NCBI RefSeq assembly: GCF_016836705.1 | Contig: NZ_JAFCGY010000019.1 | Location: 48,240 to 112,239, forward strand | DNA: 64,000 bases | Origin: Mesorhizobium caraganae | GTDB taxonomy: Bacteria > Pseudomonadota > Alphaproteobacteria > Rhizobiales > Rhizobiaceae | Direction: 5' to 3' | Shown here: one piece after another, positions 7,892-17,176 of the stretch | Layout of the letters: the number at the start of each line of letters is the position of its first letter | Position numbering within the stretch: position 1 is the stretch's first letter | The notes under the pieces: generated by a model | Told to the model about the DNA's origin: nothing | The model's input: the letters and a program-made list of their open reading frames with translations, nothing else | Database searches by the model: none | Translations under genes and position numbers: made by a program

Positions 7892-9593
7892 CCGGTCCGC
7901 CGTGAAAACCGACATCAGCAACAAGGACTTTTTCGGTATTGCCGAACGCCCGGCCACAATCGGCCTGAGCGTTCTGATCGCCCTTAAGATCATCCTTCTC
8001 TTCGCGCTGGCCTATCGCAGCCGGTTCGTCATGGATGAGTTCGGCCAGCTCGGTTACGCGAAATATCTCGGGAACGGCCTGTTTGACACTGTCCAACCGG
8101 CCAAGGCGGTAGGTTTCACGATTTTTTGTAAGCTGGCCAATCTCATTGGCTGGGATGCGGCCTCCATTATGATCGTGGGGCGCTTCCAGATGGCGCTGCT
8201 CGCCTGCGCGACCATCGCTATGATTTATGCATGCGCGCACGCGCTCGGCCAGGACAGGCCGCGTGCCTTGGCGATTGTCCTTATCCTGCTGTGCTTTTCC
8301 AACGTTATGGAACGAATTTTCCGCACGATCTCGGAACCGCTGGCGCTGTTCTTCGCGGTCGCGGCGCTGTTGGTGGTCATCAGCGGGAATTCGGCAAGCG
8401 CGAGACGGATTGTCTTCGCTGGCATCCTTAGCGGCCTCGCCTTCCTGACGACCCAGAAATCCATCTATTTCAATGTCGCGCTGGGCATGGGATTGCTCGT
8501 CAACGCTTTCATTGCACGACAATACGGAGCCGGGATCAAGCGTGGCGCAGCCTTGGTGCTGGGCTGGATTGTGCCCATCGCCGCGTATTGCGTCGTATTT
8601 GGCGGCGCCGACCCGCTCCCGATCGTCCGAGGCCTGATATTCGGCCCAGTTGAAGTCGCGAGCCGCGGCGGTGTCGAATATGGCGGCTTGCGACGTTTTG
8701 TGCTCCAGACGCTCGTTCACAACGCAATTCTCTATGCATTCTGCTTCGGCGGAATCGTTCTTGGGTTGCTACGCATCGGAGCGTTGGAAGAGCGACAGCG
8801 GATTGCGCTGACGTTCACCGCCGTCATCACGGCCCTGGTTTTTGTTCATGATCAGCCCTGGCCTTATGTCTTCATCATGGCCTTGCCATTCATGGCACTG
8901 TGGTCGCTTGGAGTGCTCGATCGCAATGCGGCTGATGCATTGCCCATGCGTTTTGCGCGGGCGTTGCTCGTGATTGCCGGAGCGATCAGCTACATCAGCA
9001 ACGTACTCTATCTGCGTATCGACAATCCGGCGCAGCTTGCGCTGATCGCCCGCGCCGAGGCGATGGTCGAACCGGCCGAGTTCTATTTCGACGGCATCGG
9101 AATGCTGCCCAATCGACCGGAGCCCTCCACCCTCTGGCTCGACCAGTACTATATCTTGAAAACGTTGCACGAAGGCAGCGAATCGGAAGCGTACAAAATC
9201 CTCTCGAACACTCCGCCAAAGGTGATTATCTGGTCATATCGCATGGATATGATCGATCCTGTGATCGCCCCTCTTATCCGCGACAGCTACGTCCAGATCG
9301 CTCCCAACATCAGAATGGCCGGTCGTCGCCTTCGCTCCGGTCGTCCGGACGTTTTCAAGGTGCCGGTCCCTGGACGGTACAACCTGTATACGACGAACGG
9401 GCAGCCAGCAGATGGCAAGGTCGAGATTAATGGCACCCCGCGTTCCTTGCCTTTGTCGTTGGAAGCCGGTGTCAGCGACGTTGTTCTGCGCAGCGGTCCG
9501 GCCGAGGCACTGCTGCTTCCGGAAGGTGACTACGAAAACCTCATCGTCGCCGGTGAGGACAATGCCGAGTTGTTCCGAGGTGTATACAATTAG
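7884..9593 (+). CDS. Polytopic membrane glycosyltransferase-like protein (GT-C fold candidate)
   Basis: 569-residue protein with about nine to eleven hydrophobic spans in residues 30-385, then a soluble C-terminal domain of about 180 residues. FVMDEFGQLGYAKYL in the first periplasmic loop supplies the acidic pair expected of GT-C enzymes that use polyprenyl-phosphate sugars; FFAVAALLVVISG and PWPYVFIMALPFMALW resemble ArnT/PMT-type membranes. The ATG at 7884 overlaps the GT4 stop by 8 bases and AGGGAA lies well placed upstream. Inferred role: periplasmic transfer of the flipped sugar, the third component of a Gtr-type system. Its stop overlaps the convergent gpsA stop. Confidence 0.68.
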   Translation: MNDRSAVKTDISNKDFFGIAERPATIGLSVLIALKIILLFALAYRSRFVMDEFGQLGYAKYLGNGLFDTVQPAKAVGFTIFCKLANLIGWDAASIMIVGRFQMALLACATIAMIYACAHALGQDRPRALAIVLILLCFSNVMERIFRTISEPLALFFAVAALLVVISGNSASARRIVFAGILSGLAFLTTQKSIYFNVALGMGLLVNAFIARQYGAGIKRGAALVLGWIVPIAAYCVVFGGADPLPIVRGLIFGPVEVASRGGVEYGGLRRFVLQTLVHNAILYAFCFGGIVLGLLRIGALEERQRIALTFTAVITALVFVHDQPWPYVFIMALPFMALWSLGVLDRNAADALPMRFARALLVIAGAISYISNVLYLRIDNPAQLALIARAEAMVEPAEFYFDGIGMLPNRPEPSTLWLDQYYILKTLHEGSESEAYKILSNTPPKVIIWSYRMDMIDPVIAPLIRDSYVQIAPNIRMAGRRLRSGRPDVFKVPVPGRYNLYTTNGQPADGKVEINGTPRSLPLSLEAGVSDVVLRSGPAEALLLPEGDYENLIVAGEDNAELFRGVYN

Positions 9594-10606
9594 ATATCAG
9601 CTTCGGTCTTCAGCGGCCGCGTCATCAGGGCGGACACGGCCTGCCGTATGGTGATCGTGCCATCCAGTATCGCCGACACCGCAGTAATGATCGGCGCGTC
9701 GATGTCGCGCTCGGCGGCGATGCGGGCAGCGATCGCCGCTGTCGGCACGCCTTCGGCGAGCGGCAGGCCGGCCAAGGGTCTGCCTTGTCCCAGGGCCAAG
9801 CCGTAGGCAAAATTACGCGACTGGGCGGACGAGCAGGTCAGCAGCAAATCGCCGAGGCCGGAAAGCCCCATCAGCGTCTCCGGTTTTGCACCGAAGGACG
9901 CGCCGATGCGGCGCAATTCGACGAAACCGCGCGTCACCATGGCGGCCTGCGCGCTGGCGCCGAGCCCGGCGCCGGTGACGGCACCGGCGGCGATGGCAAA
10001 GACATTCTTCAGCGCGCCGCCGATCTCGACGCCGATCAAATCGTCGCTGGAATAGCAGCGCAGGTTTTCCGCCGAAAAGCGGGCGGCAAGCGCGGCCGCC
10101 AGGGCGTCATCACGAGCGGCGACCACGACGGCGGTCGGCAGGCCCCTGGCGACATCGGCGGCGAAGCTTGGGCCGGACAAGGCTGCGACCGGGGTTTCCG
10201 GCAAAATGTCCGCGACGATTGCCGACAACAGGGCGCCGGTGTCGCGCTCAATGCCCTTGGCGCAAAGAACCAGCGGAATGCCTTTCGGCATATGGGGCTT
10301 TGTCGTCGTCAGCATGGCGCGCAGCGCTTGCGCCGGCGCCACGGCCAGCACGCAATCGGCGTCAGTCAGCGCAGCGCCGATATCGCTCGTCGCCGCGATG
10401 CCGGGCTCGATGGCGATGCCGGGGAGATAGCGCGGGTTCTCACCGCGGTGAATGGCGGCGACCGTTTCTTCATCACGGGCATAGAGCCGGACATCATGGC
10501 CGGCGCGCAGCATGGCCAGCGCCAGCGCAGTGCCCCAGGCGCCGCCTCCGAGCACGGCGACGCGCCAGCCGGTCTTGTCCCTGTCGCTTGTCTTGCTGCC
10601 GGTCAT
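9590..10606 (-). CDS. gpsA: Glycerol-3-phosphate dehydrogenase [NAD(P)+]
   Basis: 338 residues, full length. Reduces dihydroxyacetone phosphate to sn-glycerol 3-phosphate for phospholipid synthesis in the cytosol. The N-terminal Rossmann motif is VLGGGAWGTALALAML; further marks are LSGPSFAADVA, the catalytic-lysine region GALKNVFAIAAG and LSGLGDLLLTCSS. Its ATG overlaps the tsaD stop by 4 bases, so it is translationally coupled behind tsaD, a common alphaproteobacterial arrangement. The TAA at 9590-9592 interlocks with the TAG of the opposing membrane-protein gene. Confidence 0.96.
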   Translation of the reverse strand: MTGSKTSDRDKTGWRVAVLGGGAWGTALALAMLRAGHDVRLYARDEETVAAIHRGENPRYLPGIAIEPGIAATSDIGAALTDADCVLAVAPAQALRAMLTTTKPHMPKGIPLVLCAKGIERDTGALLSAIVADILPETPVAALSGPSFAADVARGLPTAVVVAARDDALAAALAARFSAENLRCYSSDDLIGVEIGGALKNVFAIAAGAVTGAGLGASAQAAMVTRGFVELRRIGASFGAKPETLMGLSGLGDLLLTCSSAQSRNFAYGLALGQGRPLAGLPLAEGVPTAAIAARIAAERDIDAPIITAVSAILDGTITIRQAVSALMTRPLKTEADI

Positions 10607-11691
10607 GCTTTCGCTCCACGCCGGCCGGAGCCGACCATCGGCGCCGAAATGCTATCCAGCGGCCAGCGCGAACGCGGCACGAAATCGAAACCGTTCTCTT
10701 GCGACAACCCAGCCCGCAGCCGTTCGATGCCGGCCCAGGCGATCATCGCCGCATTGTCGGTGCACAGTTTCAGTGGCGGTGCGACGAAGGCAAAGCCGGC
10801 CTCGGCGCACAGCTTGTGCAACGTCGCCTTGATCGTGCGATTGGCGGCGACGCCGCCGGCAACGACCAACGAGGGCATGGCCTTGTCCGGAAATTCCTGC
10901 CGGAAGCGGGCCAGCGCACGGGCAACGCGGTCGCCCAGCGCTTCAGCCACCGCCGCCTGGAACGAGGCGCAGATGTCGGCGACATCTTGCTCGCTCAGCG
11001 GCTGGATGGCGGTTGCCGCCTGGCGTACGGCGGTCTTCAAACCGGAGAAGGAGAAATCGGGCTGCGCCGAGCCTTTCATCGGCCGTGGAAAGGCAAAGCG
11101 GGTCGCATCGCCCGTTGCTGCCGCCTTCTCGACATTCGGGCCGCCGGGATAGGGCAGGCCGAGCATTTTCGCCGTCTTGTCGAAAGCTTCGCCGAGTGCG
11201 TCGTCGATGGTCGTCGCCCAGCGCTGGTAGTCGCCGACGCCGCGCACGGCGACGATTTGCGTGTGGCCGCCGGAGACCAGCAGCAGCAGATAGGGAAAGT
11301 CGAGCCCGTCGGTCAGCCTTGCGGTCAATGCATGGCCTTCGAGGTGGTTAATGGCGATCAGCGGCTTGCCGGCCGCAGCCGCAATTGCCTTGGCCGTCAT
11401 CAGGCCGACGATCAGCCCGCCGACCAAGCCAGGGCCGGCAGTGGCGGCAATGGCGTCTATGTCGGCAAGTGCTGTGCCCGAATCGGCAAGGGCGGCCTCG
11501 ACGATGCCGTCCAGCGCCTCGACATGGGCACGCGCGGCGATCTCCGGCACGACGCCGCCAAAGGCGGCATGTTCCTCGATCTGGCTGAGCACGATGTTGG
11601 ACGCAATCACCGGCGCGGTGGCGCCATCCAGCGTCACCACGCTGGCGGCGGTCTCGTCGCAACTCGTCTCAATGCCCAGAACGCGAATCAA
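10603..11691 (-). CDS. tsaD: tRNA N6-adenosine threonylcarbamoyltransferase TsaD
   Basis: 362 residues. Transfers the threonylcarbamoyl group to A37 of ANN-decoding tRNAs (t6A), working with TsaB, TsaE and TsaC. The ASKHA-fold start VLGIETSCDETAASVV, the metal-binding INHLEGHALTARL, LVSGGHTQIVAVRG and VAGGVAANRTIKATL are all present. Divergent from hemC with about 98 bases between starts, so both promoters probably lie there. The stop overlaps gpsA. Confidence 0.96.
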   Translation of the reverse strand: MIRVLGIETSCDETAASVVTLDGATAPVIASNIVLSQIEEHAAFGGVVPEIAARAHVEALDGIVEAALADSGTALADIDAIAATAGPGLVGGLIVGLMTAKAIAAAAGKPLIAINHLEGHALTARLTDGLDFPYLLLLVSGGHTQIVAVRGVGDYQRWATTIDDALGEAFDKTAKMLGLPYPGGPNVEKAAATGDATRFAFPRPMKGSAQPDFSFSGLKTAVRQAATAIQPLSEQDVADICASFQAAVAEALGDRVARALARFRQEFPDKAMPSLVVAGGVAANRTIKATLHKLCAEAGFAFVAPPLKLCTDNAAMIAWAGIERLRAGLSQENGFDFVPRSRWPLDSISAPMVGSGRRGAKA

Positions 11692-11789
11692 TTCGTCGCT
11701 GTCTCCAGAGATTGTGTCGCCGGCCGTTCCTCGTTAGAGGGAGTGCCGGAAACGCAAAGCCAGCCGGGGGTTATCACGGACCGCGCGCC

Positions 11790-12713
11790 ATGCAAACTTT
11801 GAAAATCGGAACACGCGGCAGCCCGCTGGCCCTCGCCCAGGCGCATGAGACGCAGGCGCGGCTGATGGCAGCGCATGGCATGCCGGCGGAAGCGTTCGAG
11901 GTGGTCGTCATCTCGACCAGCGGCGACCGCATCCAGGACCGGCCGCTGTCGGAAGCCGGCGGCAAGGGCCTGTTCACCAAGGAGATCGAAGAGGCGCTGC
12001 TGGCCGGCGCGATCGACATCGCCGTGCATTCCTCCAAGGATATGCCGACGGTGCTGCCGGGCGGGCTCGAACTCTCGGCTTTCCTGCCGCGCGAGGATGC
12101 GCGCGATGCCTTTATCGGCAAGGCTGCGAAGCGGATCATCGACCTGCCGCAAGGCGCCAAGGTCGGCTCGTCCTCGCTGCGGCGCCAGGCGCTGATCCGG
12201 CGCATGCGGCCGGACCTCGACGTGGTGATGTTCCGCGGCAATGTGCAGACCAGGCTGCGCAAGCTGGAGGAAGGCGTCGCCGAAGGCACCATCCTCGCGC
12301 ATGCCGGGCTGAAACGGCTCGGGCTCGGCCATGTCGTCACCGATTTGATGCCGCTCGACGCTTTTCCGCCGGCGCCGGGACAAGGCGCAATCGGCATCGA
12401 GACCCGCATCGGCGACGGCGTTGTGGAACAGATGCTGACCGCCATCCATGATGTGCCGACGGGCCAAGCGCTGGCCTGCGAGCGCGCCTTCCTGGCGGCA
12501 CTCGACGGCTCCTGCCGCACACCGATCGCCGGCTATGCCACGATAGCGGACGGCAAGCTGACCTTCGCCGGGCTGATCATTTCGCCCGACGGCACGCAGT
12601 CGCATGAGGTTAAGGCCGAGGGTCCGGCGCAGGATGCCGCCCGTATCGGCACGGACGCCGCCAGGACGGTGCGGGCCAAGGCCGGCGAAAACTTCTTCGA
12701 CGGCTGGGTCTGA
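11790..12713 (+). CDS. hemC: Hydroxymethylbilane synthase (porphobilinogen deaminase)
   Basis: 307 residues. Condenses four porphobilinogens into hydroxymethylbilane in tetrapyrrole synthesis. Visible marks: LKIGTRGSPLALAQAHET, VHSSKDMPT, KVGSSSLRRQA, FRGNVQTRL and the dipyrromethane cofactor cysteine in ALDGSCRTPIAGYA (about residue 242). ATG at 11790 gives the normal family N-terminus; upstream in-frame starts would intrude into the promoter region shared with tsaD. hemD follows after one base. Confidence 0.96.
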   Translation: MQTLKIGTRGSPLALAQAHETQARLMAAHGMPAEAFEVVVISTSGDRIQDRPLSEAGGKGLFTKEIEEALLAGAIDIAVHSSKDMPTVLPGGLELSAFLPREDARDAFIGKAAKRIIDLPQGAKVGSSSLRRQALIRRMRPDLDVVMFRGNVQTRLRKLEEGVAEGTILAHAGLKRLGLGHVVTDLMPLDAFPPAPGQGAIGIETRIGDGVVEQMLTAIHDVPTGQALACERAFLAALDGSCRTPIAGYATIADGKLTFAGLIISPDGTQSHEVKAEGPAQDAARIGTDAARTVRAKAGENFFDGWV

Positions 12714-12714
12714 G

Positions 12715-13422
12715 ATGCGTGTCCTGGTGACGCGGCCGCAACCCGGGGCATCGCGCACCATGCGGCGGCTACAAGAATTGGGATTTGAGCCGATCCTGTT
12801 GCCATTGACCGAAACGGTAGCGCTGCCGGTTGGCGTCGCTGCGGTTGCCGGCGATGCCGTCGCGGTTACGAGCGCCAATGCCGTGCGCCATGCGCCGGGA
12901 GAACTTATCGCCGCGCTCGCCGCCTTGCCTTGCCATGCCGTTGGCGCAAGGACCGCTGAAGCGGCGCGCGCGGCGGGATTTCTGTCGGTCAGCGAAGGGC
13001 CCGGCGATGCCGAGAAACTGGCCGATACGATTGCCGCCGGCCTTTCCGGCAAGGCGATCATCTATCTCACGGGACGCGTGCGGTTTCCGGCTTTCGAGAC
13101 GCGGCTGCGGCAGGCCGGCGTCGACGTCCGCGCCATCGAAACCTACGACACTGTCTCACTGGACTATTCCGATGATGAAATCCGTGCGCGCCTGTCCGGT
13201 CAGGCGGTTGATGCGGTGCTGCTCTATTCGGCCAAGGCGGCGGCAGCGTTGCAGGCCTTGGCCAAGCGGGCGGAATTGGGCGATCTCCTTGGAAAGGCGC
13301 GGATTTTTGCCCTGTCCGAGCGCATAGCCGCTGCGTTCGGCAATGCCGCCGGCAAAAAAATCCGCATTGCCCGGGAACCGCAGGAAGAGGCGTTGCTTGA
13401 GCTGTTGCGTGCGGGCCCCTGA
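12715..13422 (+). CDS. hemD: Uroporphyrinogen-III synthase
   Basis: 235 residues, the usual length for this poorly conserved enzyme, which cyclises hydroxymethylbilane with inversion of ring D. Recognised by RVLVTRPQPGASRTMRRLQE, VAVTSANAVRHAPGELIA, AVGARTAEAARAAGF, GKAIIYLTGRVR and AVLLYSAKAAAAL. It starts one base after the hemC stop, the standard hemC-hemD order. Confidence 0.93.
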   Translation: MRVLVTRPQPGASRTMRRLQELGFEPILLPLTETVALPVGVAAVAGDAVAVTSANAVRHAPGELIAALAALPCHAVGARTAEAARAAGFLSVSEGPGDAEKLADTIAAGLSGKAIIYLTGRVRFPAFETRLRQAGVDVRAIETYDTVSLDYSDDEIRARLSGQAVDAVLLYSAKAAAALQALAKRAELGDLLGKARIFALSERIAAAFGNAAGKKIRIAREPQEEALLELLRAGP

Positions 13423-13536
13423 CCCCCCGTGTCATCACGCCGCCCCTTTTCACCGCTTGGTGATGTGCTAGACCATTTTTTAAACCATCACGCGCCGTCA
13501 GGCGTTGAGACGAAGCAGGATTTGCGGAGCCCAGGC

Positions 13537-15042
13537 ATGGTCAAGACGCCGAAGATGCGACATTCGAAAGGCCGCCGCGAGCCGGTGACCATCGAGCTCG
13601 AACCCGGCGCCGTCTCGCGCATCGTCGATGCGGATGCCGCCAAGGCGGATGGCGATGTGGCGGCATCCCCTAGCCCCGACGCGACCGAGACCTCGGCCGA
13701 TTCGGTCATGCACGAGGAGGCGGCTGCCACGACCGATGCACAGCCGGAGACGCCTGACGAGCCGGTTCATGCTGACCAAGCTGATCTCGAGCCGTGGGAA
13801 CATTCCGACGCCGCGGCGCAGGCCGCGCCGGAGAGCACCGGTGCCAAGGTGTCCGGCGAGCCGGAAAGGCCTTATCCCGCCGCCTCGGACGCGCCGTCGC
13901 ACGCCAGGACCTCCGACTACAGTTTCGAGGATGCCTCGCCCAAATCGGGTGAGCCCCAGGAAACACCAAAAGCCGCCGAGGTGAGGAACCAGCCCATGGC
14001 CGCGCAGCCGAAGCGTTCCAACGGCATTGCCGCCGGCATCATTGGTGGTGTCATCGCGCTGGCCGCCGCCGGCGGGCTGCAGTTTGCCGGCGTGCTCGGC
14101 GCTCCGGGGTCGGGCGGTGGCACGGTCTCCCTCGACGGCGTCAATGGCGAGATCGCCTCGCTGAAGAGCGAAATCGCCGACCTCAGGGAAGCCAGCGGCA
14201 GTGGTGCCGCGACGGCCAAGGTGGACGGGCTGTCATCGGCTCTGGATCAGGTGAAGGCCGATGTCGCAGCGCTGAAATCGGCGGTCGAACAAGGCGGCGC
14301 CGGCGACAATGCCGGGCTTGCAGCACTTGGCGACAAGGTCAAGCAGATCGAGACGGCGGTCGCGGCCCTCGGCCAGGCCGGCGGCCCGGTCGATCTCGGC
14401 CCGCTCAACGAAAAGCTTTCGAGCCTGGACGCCCTGGTGAAATCGGCCGGCGAGGCGGCCAAGGCGCAGGAGGGCCGGCTCGCCGCACTGGAACAGTCGG
14501 TGACGCAGCTCTCCGGCAAGGTCGAGTCACAGGCCTCCCAGCCGAAGATCGCTATGGCCATCGCCGCTTCGGCGCTGAAGGCGGCGCTCGACCGCGGCGC
14601 GCCATTCGCCGCCGAGCTGGAAACCTTCGCAGCGATCTCGCCCGATGCGCCGCAGATTGCGGCGTTGCGTCCCTATGCCGAGAAGGGCGTCCCGACCCGC
14701 ACCGAGATCGCTGGCGAGGCCGATGCGGCGGCCAATGCGATGATCGCCGCGGCGACGCCGGTCGACGAAAATGCCGGCTTCTTCCAGAACCTTTTGTCGA
14801 GCGCCGAATCGCTGGTCAAGGTGCGTCCGATCGGCGCCGTCGAAGGCGCCGGCGCGCCCGAAACCGTGGCGCGCATGGAGGTGGCGGTCAACCAGGGCGA
14901 CTACGCCAAGGCGCTAAGCGAGTATGCGACGCTACCGGACGCGGTCAAGGCGGCGGGCGCCGACTTTGCCGGCAAACTGAAGGCGCGCATTGAGGTCGAG
15001 ACACAGATCGACGCGCTGATTGCAGGCGCGATGAAGGCATGA
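13537..15042 (+). CDS. Alphaproteobacterial mitofilin/Mic60-like membrane protein (COG4223)
   Basis: 501 residues. A long acidic Pro/Ala-rich N-terminal region (about 20-155) is followed by one transmembrane span (GIAAGIIGGVIALAAAGGLQ, about 163-183), an extended coiled coil (about 200-345, rich in SLKSEIADL and ALKSAVEQ heptads) and a C-terminal helical domain. This order, and the position between hemD and a HemY-like gene, matches alphaproteobacterial Mic60, the proposed ancestor of the MICOS crista-junction subunit, which shapes membranes. ATG at 13537 was chosen; a GTG at 13429 lacks a site and gives an atypical N-terminus. Confidence 0.83.
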   Translation: MVKTPKMRHSKGRREPVTIELEPGAVSRIVDADAAKADGDVAASPSPDATETSADSVMHEEAAATTDAQPETPDEPVHADQADLEPWEHSDAAAQAAPESTGAKVSGEPERPYPAASDAPSHARTSDYSFEDASPKSGEPQETPKAAEVRNQPMAAQPKRSNGIAAGIIGGVIALAAAGGLQFAGVLGAPGSGGGTVSLDGVNGEIASLKSEIADLREASGSGAATAKVDGLSSALDQVKADVAALKSAVEQGGAGDNAGLAALGDKVKQIETAVAALGQAGGPVDLGPLNEKLSSLDALVKSAGEAAKAQEGRLAALEQSVTQLSGKVESQASQPKIAMAIAASALKAALDRGAPFAAELETFAAISPDAPQIAALRPYAEKGVPTRTEIAGEADAAANAMIAAATPVDENAGFFQNLLSSAESLVKVRPIGAVEGAGAPETVARMEVAVNQGDYAKALSEYATLPDAVKAAGADFAGKLKARIEVETQIDALIAGAMKA

Positions 15043-15052
15043 GGACGACACG

Positions 15053-16660
15053 ATGATCCGCATTCTCACCTTTCTCGCCGCCGTCTTCGCGCTCGGCCTG
15101 GGCTTTGCCTGGCTGGCCGACCGTCCCGGCGAGATGGTCGTCACCTTCAACGGCTATCAGTATCAGGTCAGTCTGATGGTGGCGGCGGTTGCGATCGTTG
15201 CCGTCGTCGCAGCAGTGATGATCGTCTGGTGGCTGATCAAGGCCCTGTGGAACAGCCCCTATACGATCTCGCGCTATTTCCGCGTGCGCCGCCGCGACCG
15301 CGGCTACCAGGCGCTGTCGACCGGCATGATCGCTGCCGGCGCCGGCGATGGCGCGCTGGCGCGCAAGAAGACAAAGGAAGCGGCCAAATTGATCCGCTCC
15401 GACCAGGAACCGCTGATCCATCTGCTCGAAGCGCAGGCCTCGCTGCTCGAAGGCGACCATGAGGGCGCGCGCGAGAAATTCGAGGCGATGCTCGACGATC
15501 CCGAAATGCGGCTGCTCGGCCTGCGCGGGCTCTATCTCGAAGCCGAGCGGCTGGGCGACCGCAACGCGGCGCGCCACTATGCCGGCCGCGCCGCTGCCGT
15601 GGCGCCGCAACTGGCCTGGGCCGCGGAATCGACACTCGAAGACCTGACCGGGCGCGGCGACTGGGACGGCGCGCTGAAGCTGGTCGAGGCGCAGAAGTCG
15701 ACGCGGCAGATCGAACGCGACGCCGCCAATCGCCGCCGCGCCGTGCTGTTGACCGCCAAGGCGCAGGCGCTGACCGACAGCGATCCCAACGCGGCCAAGA
15801 CAGCGGCGGTCGAGGCCAACAAGCTGGCGCCCGATTTCGCACCGGCCGCGGTTGCGGCGGCCAATCTTCTGTTCAAGCAGAATGACGTCCGCAAAGGCTC
15901 CAAGATACTCGAGGCAGCCTGGAAAGCCGAGCCGCATCCGGAGATCGCCGAGCTCTACACGCATGCAAGGCCGGGCGATGCGGTGGTCGACCGCCTCAAC
16001 CGGGCGAAAAAGCTGCAGGAGCTGAAGCGCAACAACGCCGAATCGTCGATGACGGTGGCGCGCGCCGCGCTCGACGCGCAGGACTTTTCCACCGCCCGCC
16101 GCGAGGCCGAGGCCGCCCTGCGCATGGATCGTCGGGAAGGCGCTTACCTGCTCCTGGCCGATATCGAGGAGGCCGAGACCGGCGACCAGGGCAAGATCCG
16201 GCAATTGCTGTCCAAGGCAGTCCGGGCGCCGCGCGATCCGGCCTGGGTTGCCGACGGCGTCGTCTCCGAACGCTGGGCGCCGGTGTCGCCGGTCAGCGGC
16301 AAGCTCGACGCCTTCACCTGGCGCGCACCGATGGAACGGCTCGGCCAGCTCATCGACAGCCATGAGGACGTGCCGGCAGCCGAGGTGCCGGTGCTTGCGG
16401 CACCGGCCAAGCCGGCAAAGGAAGCCGAGGTGATCGATCATCCGGCCATCGCCAGGACGATCAGCGAGGCGCCGATTGAGCCGAAGTCTGTGATGGGCGA
16501 CGACCATGTCACGCCGGTCACCGCCGCCGCCTTTGCTGCCGTGCCTTCGGATGCAGAAGCGGTCGAGCCGGCCGAGGAGGTTATCCGGCTGCCCGACGAC
16601 CCCGGCGTCGACCCTGACGACGAAGCGGAAAAATCACCGCGCCGGTTCCGCCTGTTTTGA
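15053..16660 (+). CDS. HemY-type TPR membrane protein
   Basis: 535 residues. Two N-terminal transmembrane segments (about 5-22 and 42-65) with WLADRPGEMVVTFNGYQYQVS between them are diagnostic of HemY_N. After TISRYFRVRRRDRGYQALSTG comes a chain of tetratricopeptide-like helices up to about residue 420, then an acidic low-complexity tail. HemY proteins sit beside heme genes but are not protoporphyrinogen oxidases; a scaffold role for late heme enzymes has been proposed. It follows the Mic60 gene by 10 bases. Confidence 0.88.
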   Translation: MIRILTFLAAVFALGLGFAWLADRPGEMVVTFNGYQYQVSLMVAAVAIVAVVAAVMIVWWLIKALWNSPYTISRYFRVRRRDRGYQALSTGMIAAGAGDGALARKKTKEAAKLIRSDQEPLIHLLEAQASLLEGDHEGAREKFEAMLDDPEMRLLGLRGLYLEAERLGDRNAARHYAGRAAAVAPQLAWAAESTLEDLTGRGDWDGALKLVEAQKSTRQIERDAANRRRAVLLTAKAQALTDSDPNAAKTAAVEANKLAPDFAPAAVAAANLLFKQNDVRKGSKILEAAWKAEPHPEIAELYTHARPGDAVVDRLNRAKKLQELKRNNAESSMTVARAALDAQDFSTARREAEAALRMDRREGAYLLLADIEEAETGDQGKIRQLLSKAVRAPRDPAWVADGVVSERWAPVSPVSGKLDAFTWRAPMERLGQLIDSHEDVPAAEVPVLAAPAKPAKEAEVIDHPAIARTISEAPIEPKSVMGDDHVTPVTAAAFAAVPSDAEAVEPAEEVIRLPDDPGVDPDDEAEKSPRRFRLF

Positions 16661-16682
16661 CCTCTGACCTGATGTGAGCACC

Positions 16683-17162
16683 ATGTTCGAACGCGTCCTG
16701 TCCTTTCTGAAAGACCTTCCTTCCGGGGCCGGTGCTCGCGCCAATGCGGACGATCCGCGCGTTGCCGCGTCTGCGCTGCTCTATCATGTGATGAATGCCG
16801 ACGGCGTGCGCCAGGATGTCGAGTGGGAGCGGTTCAAGCAGGTGTTGGGTGAGAGCTATTCGATCAGCGGCGATGAACTCGATGCGCTGGCTGCCGCCGG
16901 CGAGCGCGCCGACAATGAGGCGATCGACCTCTATGCCTTTACCAGCGTCTTGAAACGCCATCTCGATGCTGATGCGCGCAAGGCCTTCATCGGCCTGATG
17001 TGGGAGATCGTCTATGCCGACGGCGAACTGCATGAGTTGGAAGACAACACGGTCTGGCGCGTCGCCGAACTGATCGGCGTCGAGCGCCACGACCGCGTCG
17101 AGGCGCGCCGCAAGGCGGCCGCCGCCGCGCCTGGGGCCAGCGGAACGTCGAGCGACGAATAG
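16683..17162 (+). CDS. TerB-family protein
   Basis: 159-residue all-helical protein. Acidic segments NADGVRQDVEWERF and YADGELHELEDN match the two metal-binding helix hairpins of TerB/DUF533-like proteins. Stand-alone TerB proteins in proteobacteria are common and mostly uncharacterised; the tellurite name need not imply resistance. ATG at 16683 is preferred over a GTG at 16674. It lies 22 bases after the HemY gene and 14 before the amidotransferase gene, so probably one transcript. Confidence 0.8.
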   Translation: MFERVLSFLKDLPSGAGARANADDPRVAASALLYHVMNADGVRQDVEWERFKQVLGESYSISGDELDALAAAGERADNEAIDLYAFTSVLKRHLDADARKAFIGLMWEIVYADGELHELEDNTVWRVAELIGVERHDRVEARRKAAAAAPGASGTSSDE

Positions 17163-17176
17163 GATCCCAGCTCTCC

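Noticed and set aside
11688..13061. 457-residue minus-strand open frame across hemC-hemD
   Set aside because: Shadow of hemC and hemD, both unmistakable on the plus strand.
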